64,000 nt of DNA from the NCBI GenBank assembly GCA_910579935.1, contig CAJTVQ010000004.1, positions 62,001 through 126,000 of the forward strand. The letters are read 5' to 3'. The position numbers were made by a program, and so were the translations under genes. Source of the stretch: an uncultured Lachnospiraceae bacterium (lineage in GTDB: Bacteria; Bacillota; Clostridia; Lachnospirales; Lachnospiraceae). The stretch's first letter is position 1. Each line of letters opens with the position of its first letter. Shown piece after piece: positions 9,156 to 17,997 of this stretch. The notes below the pieces were generated by a model. That model saw nothing but the letters and a program-made list of their open reading frames with translations, was not told the DNA's origin and did not search any database.

Positions 9156-10118
9156 ATGGCTAAAACAAAGAAAATCATTACCGAATACCGCAACTACTAT
9201 CTGCCCATGCACTTTCCTGCTCTCCTGCTCTCCGGCGAGCACTGGAAAATATCCGACATTCCCAGCGGACGGCTACACTTCCACAATTGTCTGGAAATCG
9301 GCGTATGCCACAGTGACAGCGGCATTCTGGAGTTTTATGGAAATTCTCTTCCCTTCAGGGAAGGGGACGTTACCTGCATTCCCCGCAACATCCCCCACAC
9401 GACTTATTCCTCCAAGGGGACGGAAAGCCACTGGTCCTATCTCTTTTTTGATCCGGAAGGCATGTTCCGCAATCTCCTCTCCAATTCATGGAAAAACTAT
9501 GATTTATCCGTTTCTTCCCTCCAAGTCTATAAATATATACTGGATAAAGAAACGTATCCTCAGATACATACCCTTGCCCTCCAGGTCATTCAGGAAATGG
9601 AAGCCCAGAAACCCGGCTATCAGCTCAGCGCCCGCGGTCTCCTGCTGGCGCTCTACATTGAACTTTACCGCATTCAGCACGAAGCGGAACCCATCAGCCC
9701 GGATCAGGGCGACCGGCTGATGCTCGCCGAAAACACGCTGGCAATCGCCCCCGCCCTGGATTACATAGAAACCAACTATGCATCCTCCTTTTCCGTTGAT
9801 CACCTGGCGGACCTGTGCCATTGGAGCCCCACTCATTTCCGCAGGATTTTCCATGAAATCATGGGAATATCTCCTTTGGAATATATTACCAACACCAGAA
9901 TCATGAATGCCTGCAAACTTCTTCGCAGTACAGAAGATTCTATTTTAGACATTTCAGAAAGCATCGGCTTCCGTTCTGTCTCCAGCTTTAACCGTTTTTT
10001 CATAAAGATCATGAAAGTTGCGCCAAGAGAATACCGGAAGCAGATGGTGTTGGCTGACAAGAAAGAAAGCCAGTCCATTCTGGAATATGCAGGATGGCTT
10101 TATCCCGAAAAAACGTGA
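9156..10118 (+). CDS. AraC-family transcriptional regulator
   Basis: Probable sugar-responsive regulator of the divergent rhamnogalacturonan operon. Residues ~25-110 look like the cupin sensor domain (LHFHNCLEIGVCHSDSG, FREGDVTCIPRNIPHTTYS). Residues ~200-310 hold the paired helix-turn-helix domain: ALDYIETNYASSFSVDHLADLCHWSPTHFRRIFHEIMGISPLEYI and a second helix pair ending FNRFFIKIMKVAPREYRKQ. The 320-residue length is normal. Only a modest ribosome site (AAGG) precedes the ATG. The convergent end with the CdaR-type gene is 10 bases away and no terminator is visible. Confidence 0.9.
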   Translation: MAKTKKIITEYRNYYLPMHFPALLLSGEHWKISDIPSGRLHFHNCLEIGVCHSDSGILEFYGNSLPFREGDVTCIPRNIPHTTYSSKGTESHWSYLFFDPEGMFRNLLSNSWKNYDLSVSSLQVYKYILDKETYPQIHTLALQVIQEMEAQKPGYQLSARGLLLALYIELYRIQHEAEPISPDQGDRLMLAENTLAIAPALDYIETNYASSFSVDHLADLCHWSPTHFRRIFHEIMGISPLEYITNTRIMNACKLLRSTEDSILDISESIGFRSVSSFNRFFIKIMKVAPREYRKQMVLADKKESQSILEYAGWLYPEKT

Positions 10119-10128
10119 CAGCCGGCTC

Positions 10129-11217
10129 TTAATATTCCAATGTATCAAGATACTTCATATAATTTACCACCATTAAAGCAATCTTAAAGGTTAAGGCATC
10201 ATCAAAAGTACGGATATCCAGGCCCGTACTTTTTTCGAGCTTTTCAATTCTGTAGACCAGCGTATTACGATGTACGAACAACTGTCTCGAAGTCTCTGAT
10301 ACATTCAGATTGTTTTCAAAAAACTTATTAATGGTATTCAGTGTTTCCTCATCAAATTCAAGAGGAACATTATCCCCGAATATCTCTTCAATAAAAATCT
10401 TACACAGATTAATCGGCAGCTGATAGATCAGACGTCCGATTCCCAACGTATTATAAGCATTTACCTTTTTCTCCACATAAAAAATCTTTCCTACGTCCAA
10501 GGCCATTTTTGCTTCTTTATAAGACTTCGACACATCCTTCAATTCATTTACGATCGTTCCGTAAGCCACTCTGACATTCAGCATGGCCTCCGTACTCATC
10601 ATATCCACAATCGTCTGTGCCGTCTGCCCGATCAATTCATAGCCTTCTCCCTCTCCCAGCGACTTGATCAAAATCACATTACTTTCGTCCACTGCCGTAA
10701 TATAATCCCCTGACTGGTTAGAAAACATGCCTGACAACAATTCCGAAGCCGTTCCGTCTTTTTCCACTTTTGTTTCCACAATAATGACCACCCTGGGCAC
10801 AACCGCTTCAATATGAAGCTTCTTTGCGCGATTGTAAATATCCACTAACAGCAGATTATCCAGCAGCAGATTCTGGAAAAAATTATTGCGGTCAAAACGT
10901 TCTTTATACGCAATGATCAGATTCTGTATCTGGGATACAGCTATTTTGCCGATCATATATGCCTCATCACTGCTGCCTCTGGCAATCAAAACATATACAA
11001 GTTCGCCTTCATCCCGTATTTTCAATAAATGATCCGTCCCGATCACCTGGCTGTCTGCAGGCGAAGCAGCAAAGTCCGTAACGATTCCTGACGGCACCGA
11101 CTTGGCATCGAAAGTAGAAGCCACCGCCATACCGTCCAAATCAAATACACACAAATCAACCTTTGTTATCCCATGCAATTCATCAATGCTTGTCTTGATC
11201 ACCTGACCTGATATCAT
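10129..11217 (-). CDS. CdaR/PucR-type transcriptional regulator
   Basis: A 362-residue protein with the CdaR layout: an N-terminal sugar-diacid-recognition-like domain (residues ~1-130, IDELHGITKVDLCVFDLDGMAVAST), a central GGDEF-like domain without the motif (~140-270), and a C-terminal HTH_30 domain in the last 60 residues (NLNVSETSRQLFVHRNTLVYRIEKLE). The start at 11217 is preferred over the ATG at 11256 because an AAAGGTG sequence lies upstream only of the former. No glycerate or glucarate catabolic gene is nearby. It is downstream of msmK on the same strand but separated by a terminator and a repeat element, so it is probably its own unit. Confidence 0.85.
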   Translation of the reverse strand: MISGQVIKTSIDELHGITKVDLCVFDLDGMAVASTFDAKSVPSGIVTDFAASPADSQVIGTDHLLKIRDEGELVYVLIARGSSDEAYMIGKIAVSQIQNLIIAYKERFDRNNFFQNLLLDNLLLVDIYNRAKKLHIEAVVPRVVIIVETKVEKDGTASELLSGMFSNQSGDYITAVDESNVILIKSLGEGEGYELIGQTAQTIVDMMSTEAMLNVRVAYGTIVNELKDVSKSYKEAKMALDVGKIFYVEKKVNAYNTLGIGRLIYQLPINLCKIFIEEIFGDNVPLEFDEETLNTINKFFENNLNVSETSRQLFVHRNTLVYRIEKLEKSTGLDIRTFDDALTFKIALMVVNYMKYLDTLEY

Positions 11218-11350
11218 ATTCAAACCTACACCTTTCTCAAACTCATAACTGTACACTCTGCACGATACAAACTTAATAATATGATAAAATATTTTACGGA
11301 TTTCTGCAAGCTTCTATTTCCATGTCCCCACACTTCCCGCAACGGATCTG

Positions 11351-11605
11351 TCAGATTGTTTGTTATTGAAGGAGGGTGCTCCGGTCAAAGGGATTTCGCG
11401 GCGGCAGGTTCCGGTGAGATTTTTCTTGGCAGAATATCAATACCCCAGGGGAACCGGCCATGGATGGGCGGCCTGCAGCCCGGAAGCGCCCTGTTATTCT
11501 GCCTAGAAAAATCCACCGGAATAAGTGCATGGAAAACGGGGAACAATCAAACCGCCAAAGCACCCCGACAGGGGCGTCCTCCTTCACTACCAGACAATTC
11601 GGCTG
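11351..11605. repeat. MITE-like palindromic repeat element
   Basis: A ~255-bp non-coding element with two nested, long imperfect inverted repeats. The inner pair is TTCCGGTGaGATTTTTC-type at 11409-11437 against its complement at 11492-11519. The outer pair is the ATTGTYTG...TGAAGGAGG segment at 11355-11374 against its complement at 11578-11597. The centre is GC-rich with several small palindromes. Open frames that cross it on both strands have no ribosome site and no recognisable protein. The layout suits a non-autonomous mobile element or a structured RNA. No transposase is near. Naming it as a known family would need a search. Confidence 0.6.
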
Positions 11606-11627
11606 ACCTGCTACTGTTTCCAGGCAT

Positions 11628-11654
11628 AAAAAGAGGGATGCTTCCGCATCCCTC
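11628..11654 (-). terminator. Rho-independent terminator of msmK
   Basis: GAGGGATGC (11633-11641) pairs perfectly with GCATCCCTC (11646-11654) around a TTCC loop, followed on the minus strand by TTTTT at 11632-11628. It lies 16 bases past the msmK stop. Confidence 0.9.
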
Positions 11655-11669
11655 AATAATCTCTTTAAA

Positions 11670-12779
11670 CTAGTTTGTGATGATCTGCTCTGTTTCTTTA
11701 TCAAATACGTGAATCTTTTCAACATCAAAAGCAAATTTAACGGAATCGCCCGGTCTTGCTGTTGTACGGGAATCAACCCTTGCAGTAAGCGGGAACTCAG
11801 CCAGGTCAAAGTACAGATAAACTTCTGCACCAAGCAGTTCGTATACTTTGATGGTAGATTCAAATACGCATTTTGCATTCTGAATGTATGCTTCGGAATC
11901 ATAAATATCTTCCGGACGAATACCGAATGTAACTTTCTTTCCTGCATAACCGCCGTCGATCAGTTTCTTGGATTTTGCCGGAGGAAGCGGAATGCTCTTG
12001 CCTGCTATTTTAAGGTTTGCCGTATCACCGCTCACTTCTACTTCTGCATCCAGGAAGTTCATCTGAGGTGATCCCATGAATCCTGCTACGAACAGGTTCT
12101 GCGGTTTCTCATATAAGTTCTGAGGTGTATCAACCTGCTGAACGACACCGTCTTTCATAACAACGATTCTTGTACCAAGTGTCATAGCCTCTGTCTGGTC
12201 ATGTGTTACATAGATAATGGTAGTGCCCAGTCTCTGATGCAATTTTGAAATCTCAACACGCATCTGCACACGCAGTTTTGCATCCAGGTTGGAAAGAGGC
12301 TCATCCATAAGAAATACCTTAGGATTACGAACGATAGCACGGCCCATGGCAACACGCTGTCTCTGACCACCGGAAAGAGCCTTCGGTTTACGATCAAGAA
12401 GAGGAGTTAAGTCAAGGATCTTAGCTGCTTCTTTTACCATCTTATCAATTTCATCCTTCGGAACTTTTCTTAACTTAAGACCGAAAGCCATATTGTCATA
12501 TACGGACATATGCGGGTACAAAGCGTAGTTCTGGAATACCATTGCGATATCTCTGTCCTTAGGCTCAACATCATTTACTACTCTGTCACCGATTTTCAGT
12601 TCGCCGGAAGAGATATCTTCCAAACCTGCGATCATACGAAGCGTAGTAGATTTACCACATCCTGAAGGTCCTACGAAAATAATAAATTCCTGATCTGCGA
12701 TTTCAAGATTGAAATCTTTTACTGCCTCGAATCCGTTAGGATATACTTTGCAGACATTTTTTAATGATAAACTTGCCAT
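11670..12779 (-). CDS. msmK: Sugar ABC transporter ATP-binding protein (MsmK/UgpC type)
   Basis: Cytoplasmic ATPase that energises CUT1 sugar importers. Visible motifs: Walker A GPSGCGKST (37-45), Q-loop in MVFQNYALYPHM, signature LSGGQRQRVAMGRA (135-148), Walker B VFLMDEP (155-161), D-loop SNLDAKLR and switch His193. The C-terminal ~130 residues form the regulatory OB-like domain (FGIRPEDIYD). 369 residues is typical. The gene is monocistronic, with AGGAGG upstream and a terminator downstream. In Firmicutes one MsmK commonly serves several importers lacking their own ATPase, and the LplB/LplC set at 6886-8780 is such an orphan; that pairing is inference. Confidence 0.93.
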   Translation of the reverse strand: MASLSLKNVCKVYPNGFEAVKDFNLEIADQEFIIFVGPSGCGKSTTLRMIAGLEDISSGELKIGDRVVNDVEPKDRDIAMVFQNYALYPHMSVYDNMAFGLKLRKVPKDEIDKMVKEAAKILDLTPLLDRKPKALSGGQRQRVAMGRAIVRNPKVFLMDEPLSNLDAKLRVQMRVEISKLHQRLGTTIIYVTHDQTEAMTLGTRIVVMKDGVVQQVDTPQNLYEKPQNLFVAGFMGSPQMNFLDAEVEVSGDTANLKIAGKSIPLPPAKSKKLIDGGYAGKKVTFGIRPEDIYDSEAYIQNAKCVFESTIKVYELLGAEVYLYFDLAEFPLTARVDSRTTARPGDSVKFAFDVEKIHVFDKETEQIITN

Positions 12780-12998
12780 TTTGTTTTGCCTCCTAATTTT
12801 TGTACTTTTTCCGATCTTTCTCGGGGTCTTTATTGATATTAAAAATAGTATAACTAAGATATTCTTTTTTTGCTATACTAAGATTTCACAAAGATTTTCC
12901 GGCACATTGTAGAATTTGTTTACAATACTCTTACTTTTTTATTTAAAGCATCAACTTGAACAATAAATCATCAATTTTCTATACAAATTGTACAAGGC

Positions 12999-14564
12999 TC
13001 ACTCACGGCTTCGGCTCTCCGCCTCTACCTTCTTCTTTCCCTCACTTTTCGTCTCTTCATCCCCATAAAATGCAAGCTGGCTTTTGCCGCGTTTTTTTGC
13101 CACATAAAGGGCGCTGTCTGCCGCTTTATACAAAGTCTCAAAATCTTTTCCGTCCCTTGGGAATACTGCCGCGCCGATGCTCGCTGTCGCTGCATATTTT
13201 ACATACTCTCCCGCCTGAAAGTTTTTAAAGAAATTACATAATTTCGCCGCTTCCTTTTCCAGCAGTTCTTCTTCATTCAGATGCTTCAGGAATATCGTAA
13301 ATTCGTCTCCGCCTGTACGTCCGATGATATCCGTAGCACGGAACACGGCTCCAATCGAATGCCCCAGCGTCCTCAACACTTCATCGCCAAAAGCATGGCC
13401 CAGCGTGTCGTTGATCTTCTTGAAATTATCAATGTCCAAAACAAACAAAAGTCCCTGCTCATCCGGCATTTTTTCCATATATTCCTTGATCTTACGTTCT
13501 GTCGCCAGTTTATTATTCAGGCTTGTCAGCAGATCCGTATCCGCCTTTTCTTCCAGTTTCCTGCTCTCCTGTCCCGCTTTGATCCTGTTAAAGATATTAA
13601 TGACAACCACCAGGCCGAAGAATACAAGAATCGCGGCTAAAAGCTGGTAAATCATTTTTTCCGTATTTTTCCATTCCTTGTTGCGGATGCTATCTACATA
13701 AGACTGATTGATCCCCACGACTACCGACCAGTTATTAATTCCCACGGGAGCATAGACACAGGTTCTGCTTTCTCCTTCTATCTCGACCTGAAAACTTCCG
13801 CTCATCTCATTTCCCATGCGGGCCGCCACATTGGCAATCTCTTCCTCCCTGGCCGAATCTCCTTTTAACGTATTCCATAAATTATCGGTCATAAAGAAGC
13901 TGCTCCACGTTCCCGCCTTCTCTATGATCTTTCCGTCCGGACCCGTAACGACATAAAAACACTGCCCGTCGTATTCCTTCTTGGAAAATATTTTCTGAAG
14001 CAGTTCGATCGGATAGTACATCAGCAGCTTATCACCATCGGCTTTGCCGTCAACAGATACGATCGCAACTACCGCCCTTCTTTCCGTTTCCAGTCCGTCA
14101 TTCTCTACATATATGTACCGTACCGCTACATCTTCCGAAGAATCTTTCTCTATATCCTTCATTGCTTTCTGTATTTCATCAAAATAGGACAGTTCCGTTA
14201 CGCTGACCTGCTCCCCGTCATGCAGAAGCCCCTCATCGCCATGGGAATAATATATGACCGCATAAGCGTCCGTATTATAGCACAGCGCCTCTGACATCTC
14301 CACCATAAATCTCTTATTTGATCTGATATAACCCTGCATCAGATATCCGATCGGCTTCCCCGCATCCGACATCCTTACCAGTTCATAATTCATCCTTGAC
14401 GCATACCTGCGCGCAGTATCCACAAACATCCCTTCCACATCTTTGGCTACTGTCTGACTGCTCTTGACGGAAAAATTATACAGCATCGCCAAAATTATAA
14501 CGATCAACAGACATGTTGGAATAAACCACTGCAATATGGCTGACTTAGTTTTCCCTGCTTTCAC
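12999..14564 (-). CDS. Membrane-bound GGDEF diguanylate cyclase
   Basis: Predicted to make cyclic di-GMP in response to an extracellular signal. Layout: membrane segment at residues ~9-31, an extracytoplasmic sensor of about 270 residues (CACHE-like: VYAPVGINNWSVVVGINQSYV), a second membrane segment at ~303-325, then a GGDEF domain with DTDLLTSLNNK, FVLDIDNFKKINDTLGH and an intact GGDEF at 418-422. An RxxD inhibitory site (409-412) lies exactly five residues before GGDEF, so product inhibition is expected. The GTG at 14564 is preferred because GGGGGAG lies six bases upstream; an ATG at 14579 is possible. It overlaps the end of the YesL-like gene, implying coupled translation. Confidence 0.88.
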   Translation of the reverse strand: MKAGKTKSAILQWFIPTCLLIVIILAMLYNFSVKSSQTVAKDVEGMFVDTARRYASRMNYELVRMSDAGKPIGYLMQGYIRSNKRFMVEMSEALCYNTDAYAVIYYSHGDEGLLHDGEQVSVTELSYFDEIQKAMKDIEKDSSEDVAVRYIYVENDGLETERRAVVAIVSVDGKADGDKLLMYYPIELLQKIFSKKEYDGQCFYVVTGPDGKIIEKAGTWSSFFMTDNLWNTLKGDSAREEEIANVAARMGNEMSGSFQVEIEGESRTCVYAPVGINNWSVVVGINQSYVDSIRNKEWKNTEKMIYQLLAAILVFFGLVVVINIFNRIKAGQESRKLEEKADTDLLTSLNNKLATERKIKEYMEKMPDEQGLLFVLDIDNFKKINDTLGHAFGDEVLRTLGHSIGAVFRATDIIGRTGGDEFTIFLKHLNEEELLEKEAAKLCNFFKNFQAGEYVKYAATASIGAAVFPRDGKDFETLYKAADSALYVAKKRGKSQLAFYGDEETKSEGKKKVEAESRSRE

Positions 14565-15261
14565 CAGCAACTCCCCCATCTTCTTTTGTATCAGTTCCCA
14601 TACCGATATCACCCATATCAATGCTGAATTCATCCGTCAAAGGTTCTTCCGGCGGCTCAAACCTTTTGAAAGTGCCGCTGTAAAGCATTGCCGAGATATA
14701 TGCCGGCACAGAAAATCCAAACAGAAGCACCAGCGGAAAAGCAGTCGGGAAAAAGTACATCACCGCCACCGGCGCTGCATGAACCACCAGCATAAGCAGC
14801 GTTTTCGGCATACTCAGAATCGCCATGAACAATGAATTTTTCAGTGTATTAAAAATAGTATTCTCAAATCTTGACAACACGGGAAAAACATAACAGATCA
14901 CCATGCATACCACCATGAACAGTGCCAGCAGAGCTACCACCAGCGCTTTGGGAAACTGAATGGTAGAAAAATTGAAAATCAGCCAGTCTCCGACAAAAAT
15001 GCAGATAAATACGAGAATGACCAGCCATATGACCGTTGCCTGCCTGAAATTCTCCTTAAATGACTTAAAAAATCCCCTTGCTATGTACCCTTCTTCATTT
15101 CGGACGATCCGCAGCAGCACATAATGCAGCCCGGTGAATCCTGCCCCTATTGTTATAACCGGAATACAGCATAATATCATCAGAATATTCAGTATCATCA
15201 AATCCGCTACCCTCGTCAGAAAACGCATGACAGGGCTGTCAATATCAAAAATCTTACTCAT
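14545..15261 (-). CDS. DUF624 (YesL-like) membrane protein
   Basis: A 238-residue integral membrane protein with about five hydrophobic segments (RVADLMILNILMILCCIPVITIGAG, TVIWLVILVFICIFVGDWLIF, ALVVALLALFMVVCMVICYVF and two more). The opening FDIDSPVMRFLTRVADLMILN and GAGFTGLHYVLLRIVRNEEGYI are typical of the family. In Bacillus subtilis yesL sits in the rhamnogalacturonan cluster next to a binding protein, and relatives often accompany LplB/LplC importers, but no function has been shown. Here it lies between an acetyltransferase and a diguanylate cyclase. The acidic C-terminal tail is 40 residues long. Confidence 0.85.
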   Translation of the reverse strand: MSKIFDIDSPVMRFLTRVADLMILNILMILCCIPVITIGAGFTGLHYVLLRIVRNEEGYIARGFFKSFKENFRQATVIWLVILVFICIFVGDWLIFNFSTIQFPKALVVALLALFMVVCMVICYVFPVLSRFENTIFNTLKNSLFMAILSMPKTLLMLVVHAAPVAVMYFFPTAFPLVLLFGFSVPAYISAMLYSGTFKRFEPPEEPLTDEFSIDMGDIGMGTDTKEDGGVAGESREN

Positions 15262-15293
15262 TTTTTCCGTCTCTTTTCTTTGAATTATTACTT

Positions 15294-15773
15294 CTAAACG
15301 AACAGTTCCATCGGCGTATACCTTATTCCCTCCGACTCCTGCTCCGGCTGGAGATCACGGAATCCCAGCTTATGGTAAAATCCGACGCCATAGGGTGAAG
15401 CATTGACCGTCACACGTTTTATCCCGAGTTCATTTTTCAGATACCCGCATAAATGAGTCATCAACGCCCTTCCTATCCCCCGCTTATGATACGCAGCATC
15501 TACAAACAGCAATGATATATGGGAATTCGATCTTACCGTTATCATCCCCGTCAGACATCTGCCGTCCAATGCCACAAACATCTGATACGCTCCCATGATA
15601 AACATGCGGTGCAGCGTATTATCCGTAATGAAATCTTCAAAACTTTTTATACCTTCCGGCTTATAATCCTCCGACTCAAACTGAAGAAAGGTTTTCCAAG
15701 CCAGCGCCATGGCATCCTCCCACTCATCCTGATATGCCATACGGACCTCGTACGGAAACACTTTTTCTGTCAT
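15294..15773 (-). CDS. GNAT-family N-acetyltransferase
   Basis: A 159-residue single-domain acetyltransferase. The acetyl-CoA-binding motif A is LLFVDAAYHKRGIGRALMTHL near residues 87-107, and motif B is VTVNASPYGVGFYHKLGFRD near 120-139. The substrate is unknown. A good promoter lies upstream (15878-15906), and the next two genes follow with 32 and negative spacing, so this is probably the first gene of a three-gene operon. Confidence 0.88.
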   Translation of the reverse strand: MTEKVFPYEVRMAYQDEWEDAMALAWKTFLQFESEDYKPEGIKSFEDFITDNTLHRMFIMGAYQMFVALDGRCLTGMITVRSNSHISLLFVDAAYHKRGIGRALMTHLCGYLKNELGIKRVTVNASPYGVGFYHKLGFRDLQPEQESEGIRYTPMELFV

Positions 15774-15877
15774 TCTTCTTCCCTCTTCCTGCTAAGGAAC
15801 TGACTTCCCAAGGAATTGCCAAGAAATAACCTGTATATTCTGCACAGATTATTTCCTGACATTCACTGATACTTGTC

Positions 15878-15906
15878 ATTATAACGAATAATCACTTGTT
15901 TTACAA
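15878..15906 (-). promoter_or_regulatory. Sigma-A promoter of the acetyltransferase operon
   Basis: On the minus strand TTGTAA (15901-15906), a 17-bp spacer and a perfect TATAAT (15878-15883). A short inverted repeat CTTGT-TTT-ACAAG (15895-15907) covers the -35 box and could be a repressor site. Confidence 0.65.
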
Positions 15907-15928
15907 GGAAAACAATACAACTTTTACA

Positions 15929-16921
15929 TTATGACACGGCTTCCACGCCGACACGGTTCACCAAAGGCAGTCCGTTTTCCAGGGCATAGGCATTCTCCAG
16001 CGTCTCCACGGCAATCGCCTGCATCGCTTCCGTGGTAAAGAATCCCATATGGGAGGTTATAAGCACATTGGGAAATGTTACTAGTCTGGCCAGGTTCTCA
16101 TCCTCAATAATCTCCCCGGAACGGTCTTCATAAAAAATGCCTTCTTCCTCTTCATATACGTCCAGTCCCACACCTCCAAACTTTTTCTGAAGCAGCCCGT
16201 CTATCAGCGCATCTGTGTCAATTAAAGCTCCCCTGGAAGTATTGATCAGATAGACCCCGTTCTTCATCATGGCAATGGTATCCTTATTCACGATATGCTC
16301 CGTCTCGGAAGTCAAAGGGCAGTGAAGGGAAATCACATCCGACTTGCTCATCAGCTCTTCTACGGATACATATTCCGCTTCCAGTCCTTTCACCGGATAA
16401 GGGTCATATGCCAGTACCTGCATCTGAAAACCATTCAATATCCGTATCATAGCCTGTCCGATCTTTCCCGTACCCACGACACCCGCCACTTTATGATTCA
16501 GGTCATTCCCCATCAGTCCGTTGAGACTCATATTGAAATCCCTCGTACGGTTATAAGCCCTGTTGGTGTGCCTGTTTACGGTCAGCAAAAGCGACATGGC
16601 GAATTCCGCCACCGCTTCCGGCGAATAGCTGGGCACCCTCAGAATCACCATTTTCTCTTCCGCCGCCTTCACGTCCACATGGTTGAAGCCGGCGCTCCTC
16701 AGCAGAATCGCCTTTACCTTCATCTCATACAGCTGGTCTATCATTTTCGCATTGACATAATCATTGACAAAAATACATATGGCATCATACCCTTTTGCCA
16801 AAAAAACCGTCTCCTCATTGCACGGCAGTTCTATGAACCGAATCTCAAATCCATAATCCTTAGCCATCGGTTCGAACCATATTTTATCATAAGGTTTTGT
16901 TCCATAAAATGCAATTTTCAT
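15929..16921 (-). CDS. ldhA: D-lactate dehydrogenase (D-2-hydroxyacid dehydrogenase)
   Basis: NADH-dependent reduction of pyruvate to D-lactate in the cytoplasm. The 330 residues match the D-LDH branch: LRSAGFNHVDVKAAEE, the nucleotide-binding glycine motif VGTGKIGQAMIRI, catalytic Arg in INTSRGALIDT, Glu in GLDVYEEEEGIF, and His in ITSHMGFFTTEAM. The FYGTKPYDK opening is also characteristic. GGAGG precedes the start. It stands alone, with no visible terminator. Other 2-hydroxyacid substrates are possible but the D-LDH motifs are strong. Confidence 0.9.
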   Translation of the reverse strand: MKIAFYGTKPYDKIWFEPMAKDYGFEIRFIELPCNEETVFLAKGYDAICIFVNDYVNAKMIDQLYEMKVKAILLRSAGFNHVDVKAAEEKMVILRVPSYSPEAVAEFAMSLLLTVNRHTNRAYNRTRDFNMSLNGLMGNDLNHKVAGVVGTGKIGQAMIRILNGFQMQVLAYDPYPVKGLEAEYVSVEELMSKSDVISLHCPLTSETEHIVNKDTIAMMKNGVYLINTSRGALIDTDALIDGLLQKKFGGVGLDVYEEEEGIFYEDRSGEIIEDENLARLVTFPNVLITSHMGFFTTEAMQAIAVETLENAYALENGLPLVNRVGVEAVS

Positions 16922-17023
16922 TCCCGGCCTCCTCCATAATATATTCTGAATTGTCTATCCCGCAATCAAGCAGATATTATATCGTTTACCCAAATTTCCC
17001 CGATTATTCACGCCATCTTTTAA

Positions 17024-17959
17024 TTAACCGAAAAGACTGTTCCAAAAATCTTTCACCGACTTTTTAATATTCTGCCAGACACCGTCCGCCGCATCGGACA
17101 CCGCATTGCTTACCGCCTCACTGATCGCTTCATCCGCATGGGCGACAATATCCGTTCCATATTTATTATACAATTTCTCCGCCTGGCTCAGCAGATACTC
17201 GCTGTTTAATCCCATGCTTTCCAATTGATTCATCAGATCCAGAATCATCTGTACCTCTTCATCCGTCAGACTGACTCCGAATTTCGCTTCCCCCTCTTCT
17301 ACCGCTTTACGAATATCCGCATCCGAATCCAGCTCTCCTTTTGCCACCTTTTCTTTCAGCCACGCAATAAGCTGCTCAATTTCCCCGCTGCTTACATTCT
17401 TCGCCGCCTCTGCCAGTTCCCCGGTAGTAATCAGCTCATTAAGCGCATTGGACAGCGATGCATCCGAAATCGTCGTTCCCTCCATTTTTTCATAAGCCTT
17501 CACGGCCCCGATCAATGCTGCAGTTCCCGATATCGGCGCAGGCGCCGCCACGATAACTTCCGTATCCTGTACTCCTGCAGTAAGCAATGCGTTCCGGTAC
17601 ATACCGGTTGTGCAGTAATTGATATTTTTTGTCGTTACATAGACACCGCTCCCGGCCGCTCCCTTTTTCAGCAGTACGCTGGAAAGGGATTTGCTCCCGA
17701 TGACCGAAGCCCCGAGATAAGCATCCAGATACTGGTGTTCCTGCGCATTGGTAATGGTAACAACCTCATAATCTGCTAATTGTTCCCTCGTAATTCCCAT
17801 CAGCCCCAGCACGGTATCTTTCTGCTGCTCGGTCAGATCCGCTCCCAGGGCTACTACTGTCCTGCCTTCTTCCTGCTGGATGCTCTGCGCATGGGCATCC
17901 ATACGAAACAGACCTGCCGCCATGAACAGAACCGCCGCCATCCATAATATTTTTTTCAT
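17024..17959 (-). CDS. DUF1002 secreted protein (YpuA-like)
   Basis: A 311-residue exported protein with a signal peptide ending near AHAQS (residues 1-25). The body has the DUF1002 hallmarks: VVALGADLTEQQKDTVLGLMGI, VVTITNAQEHQYL, SSVLLKKGAAGSGVYVTTKNINYCTTGMYRNALLTAGV and APAPISGTAALIGAVKAYE. The C-terminal ~130 residues are helical and charged. The function is not known; relatives are common in Firmicutes and are located at the cell surface. It is followed 38 bases later, on the same strand, by nothing recognisable before the LDH region, and it lies just downstream of the hydrolase gene. Confidence 0.85.
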   Translation of the reverse strand: MKKILWMAAVLFMAAGLFRMDAHAQSIQQEEGRTVVALGADLTEQQKDTVLGLMGITREQLADYEVVTITNAQEHQYLDAYLGASVIGSKSLSSVLLKKGAAGSGVYVTTKNINYCTTGMYRNALLTAGVQDTEVIVAAPAPISGTAALIGAVKAYEKMEGTTISDASLSNALNELITTGELAEAAKNVSSGEIEQLIAWLKEKVAKGELDSDADIRKAVEEGEAKFGVSLTDEEVQMILDLMNQLESMGLNSEYLLSQAEKLYNKYGTDIVAHADEAISEAVSNAVSDAADGVWQNIKKSVKDFWNSLFG

Positions 17960-17997
17960 AATACTCCTCCATTATTTCCATTTCACAGCCTGCCGGA

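Noticed and set aside
11281..11947. Open frames of 130 and 194 codons across the repeat element
   Set aside because: They cross the palindromic repeat and the msmK gene, have no ribosome site and encode no recognisable domain.
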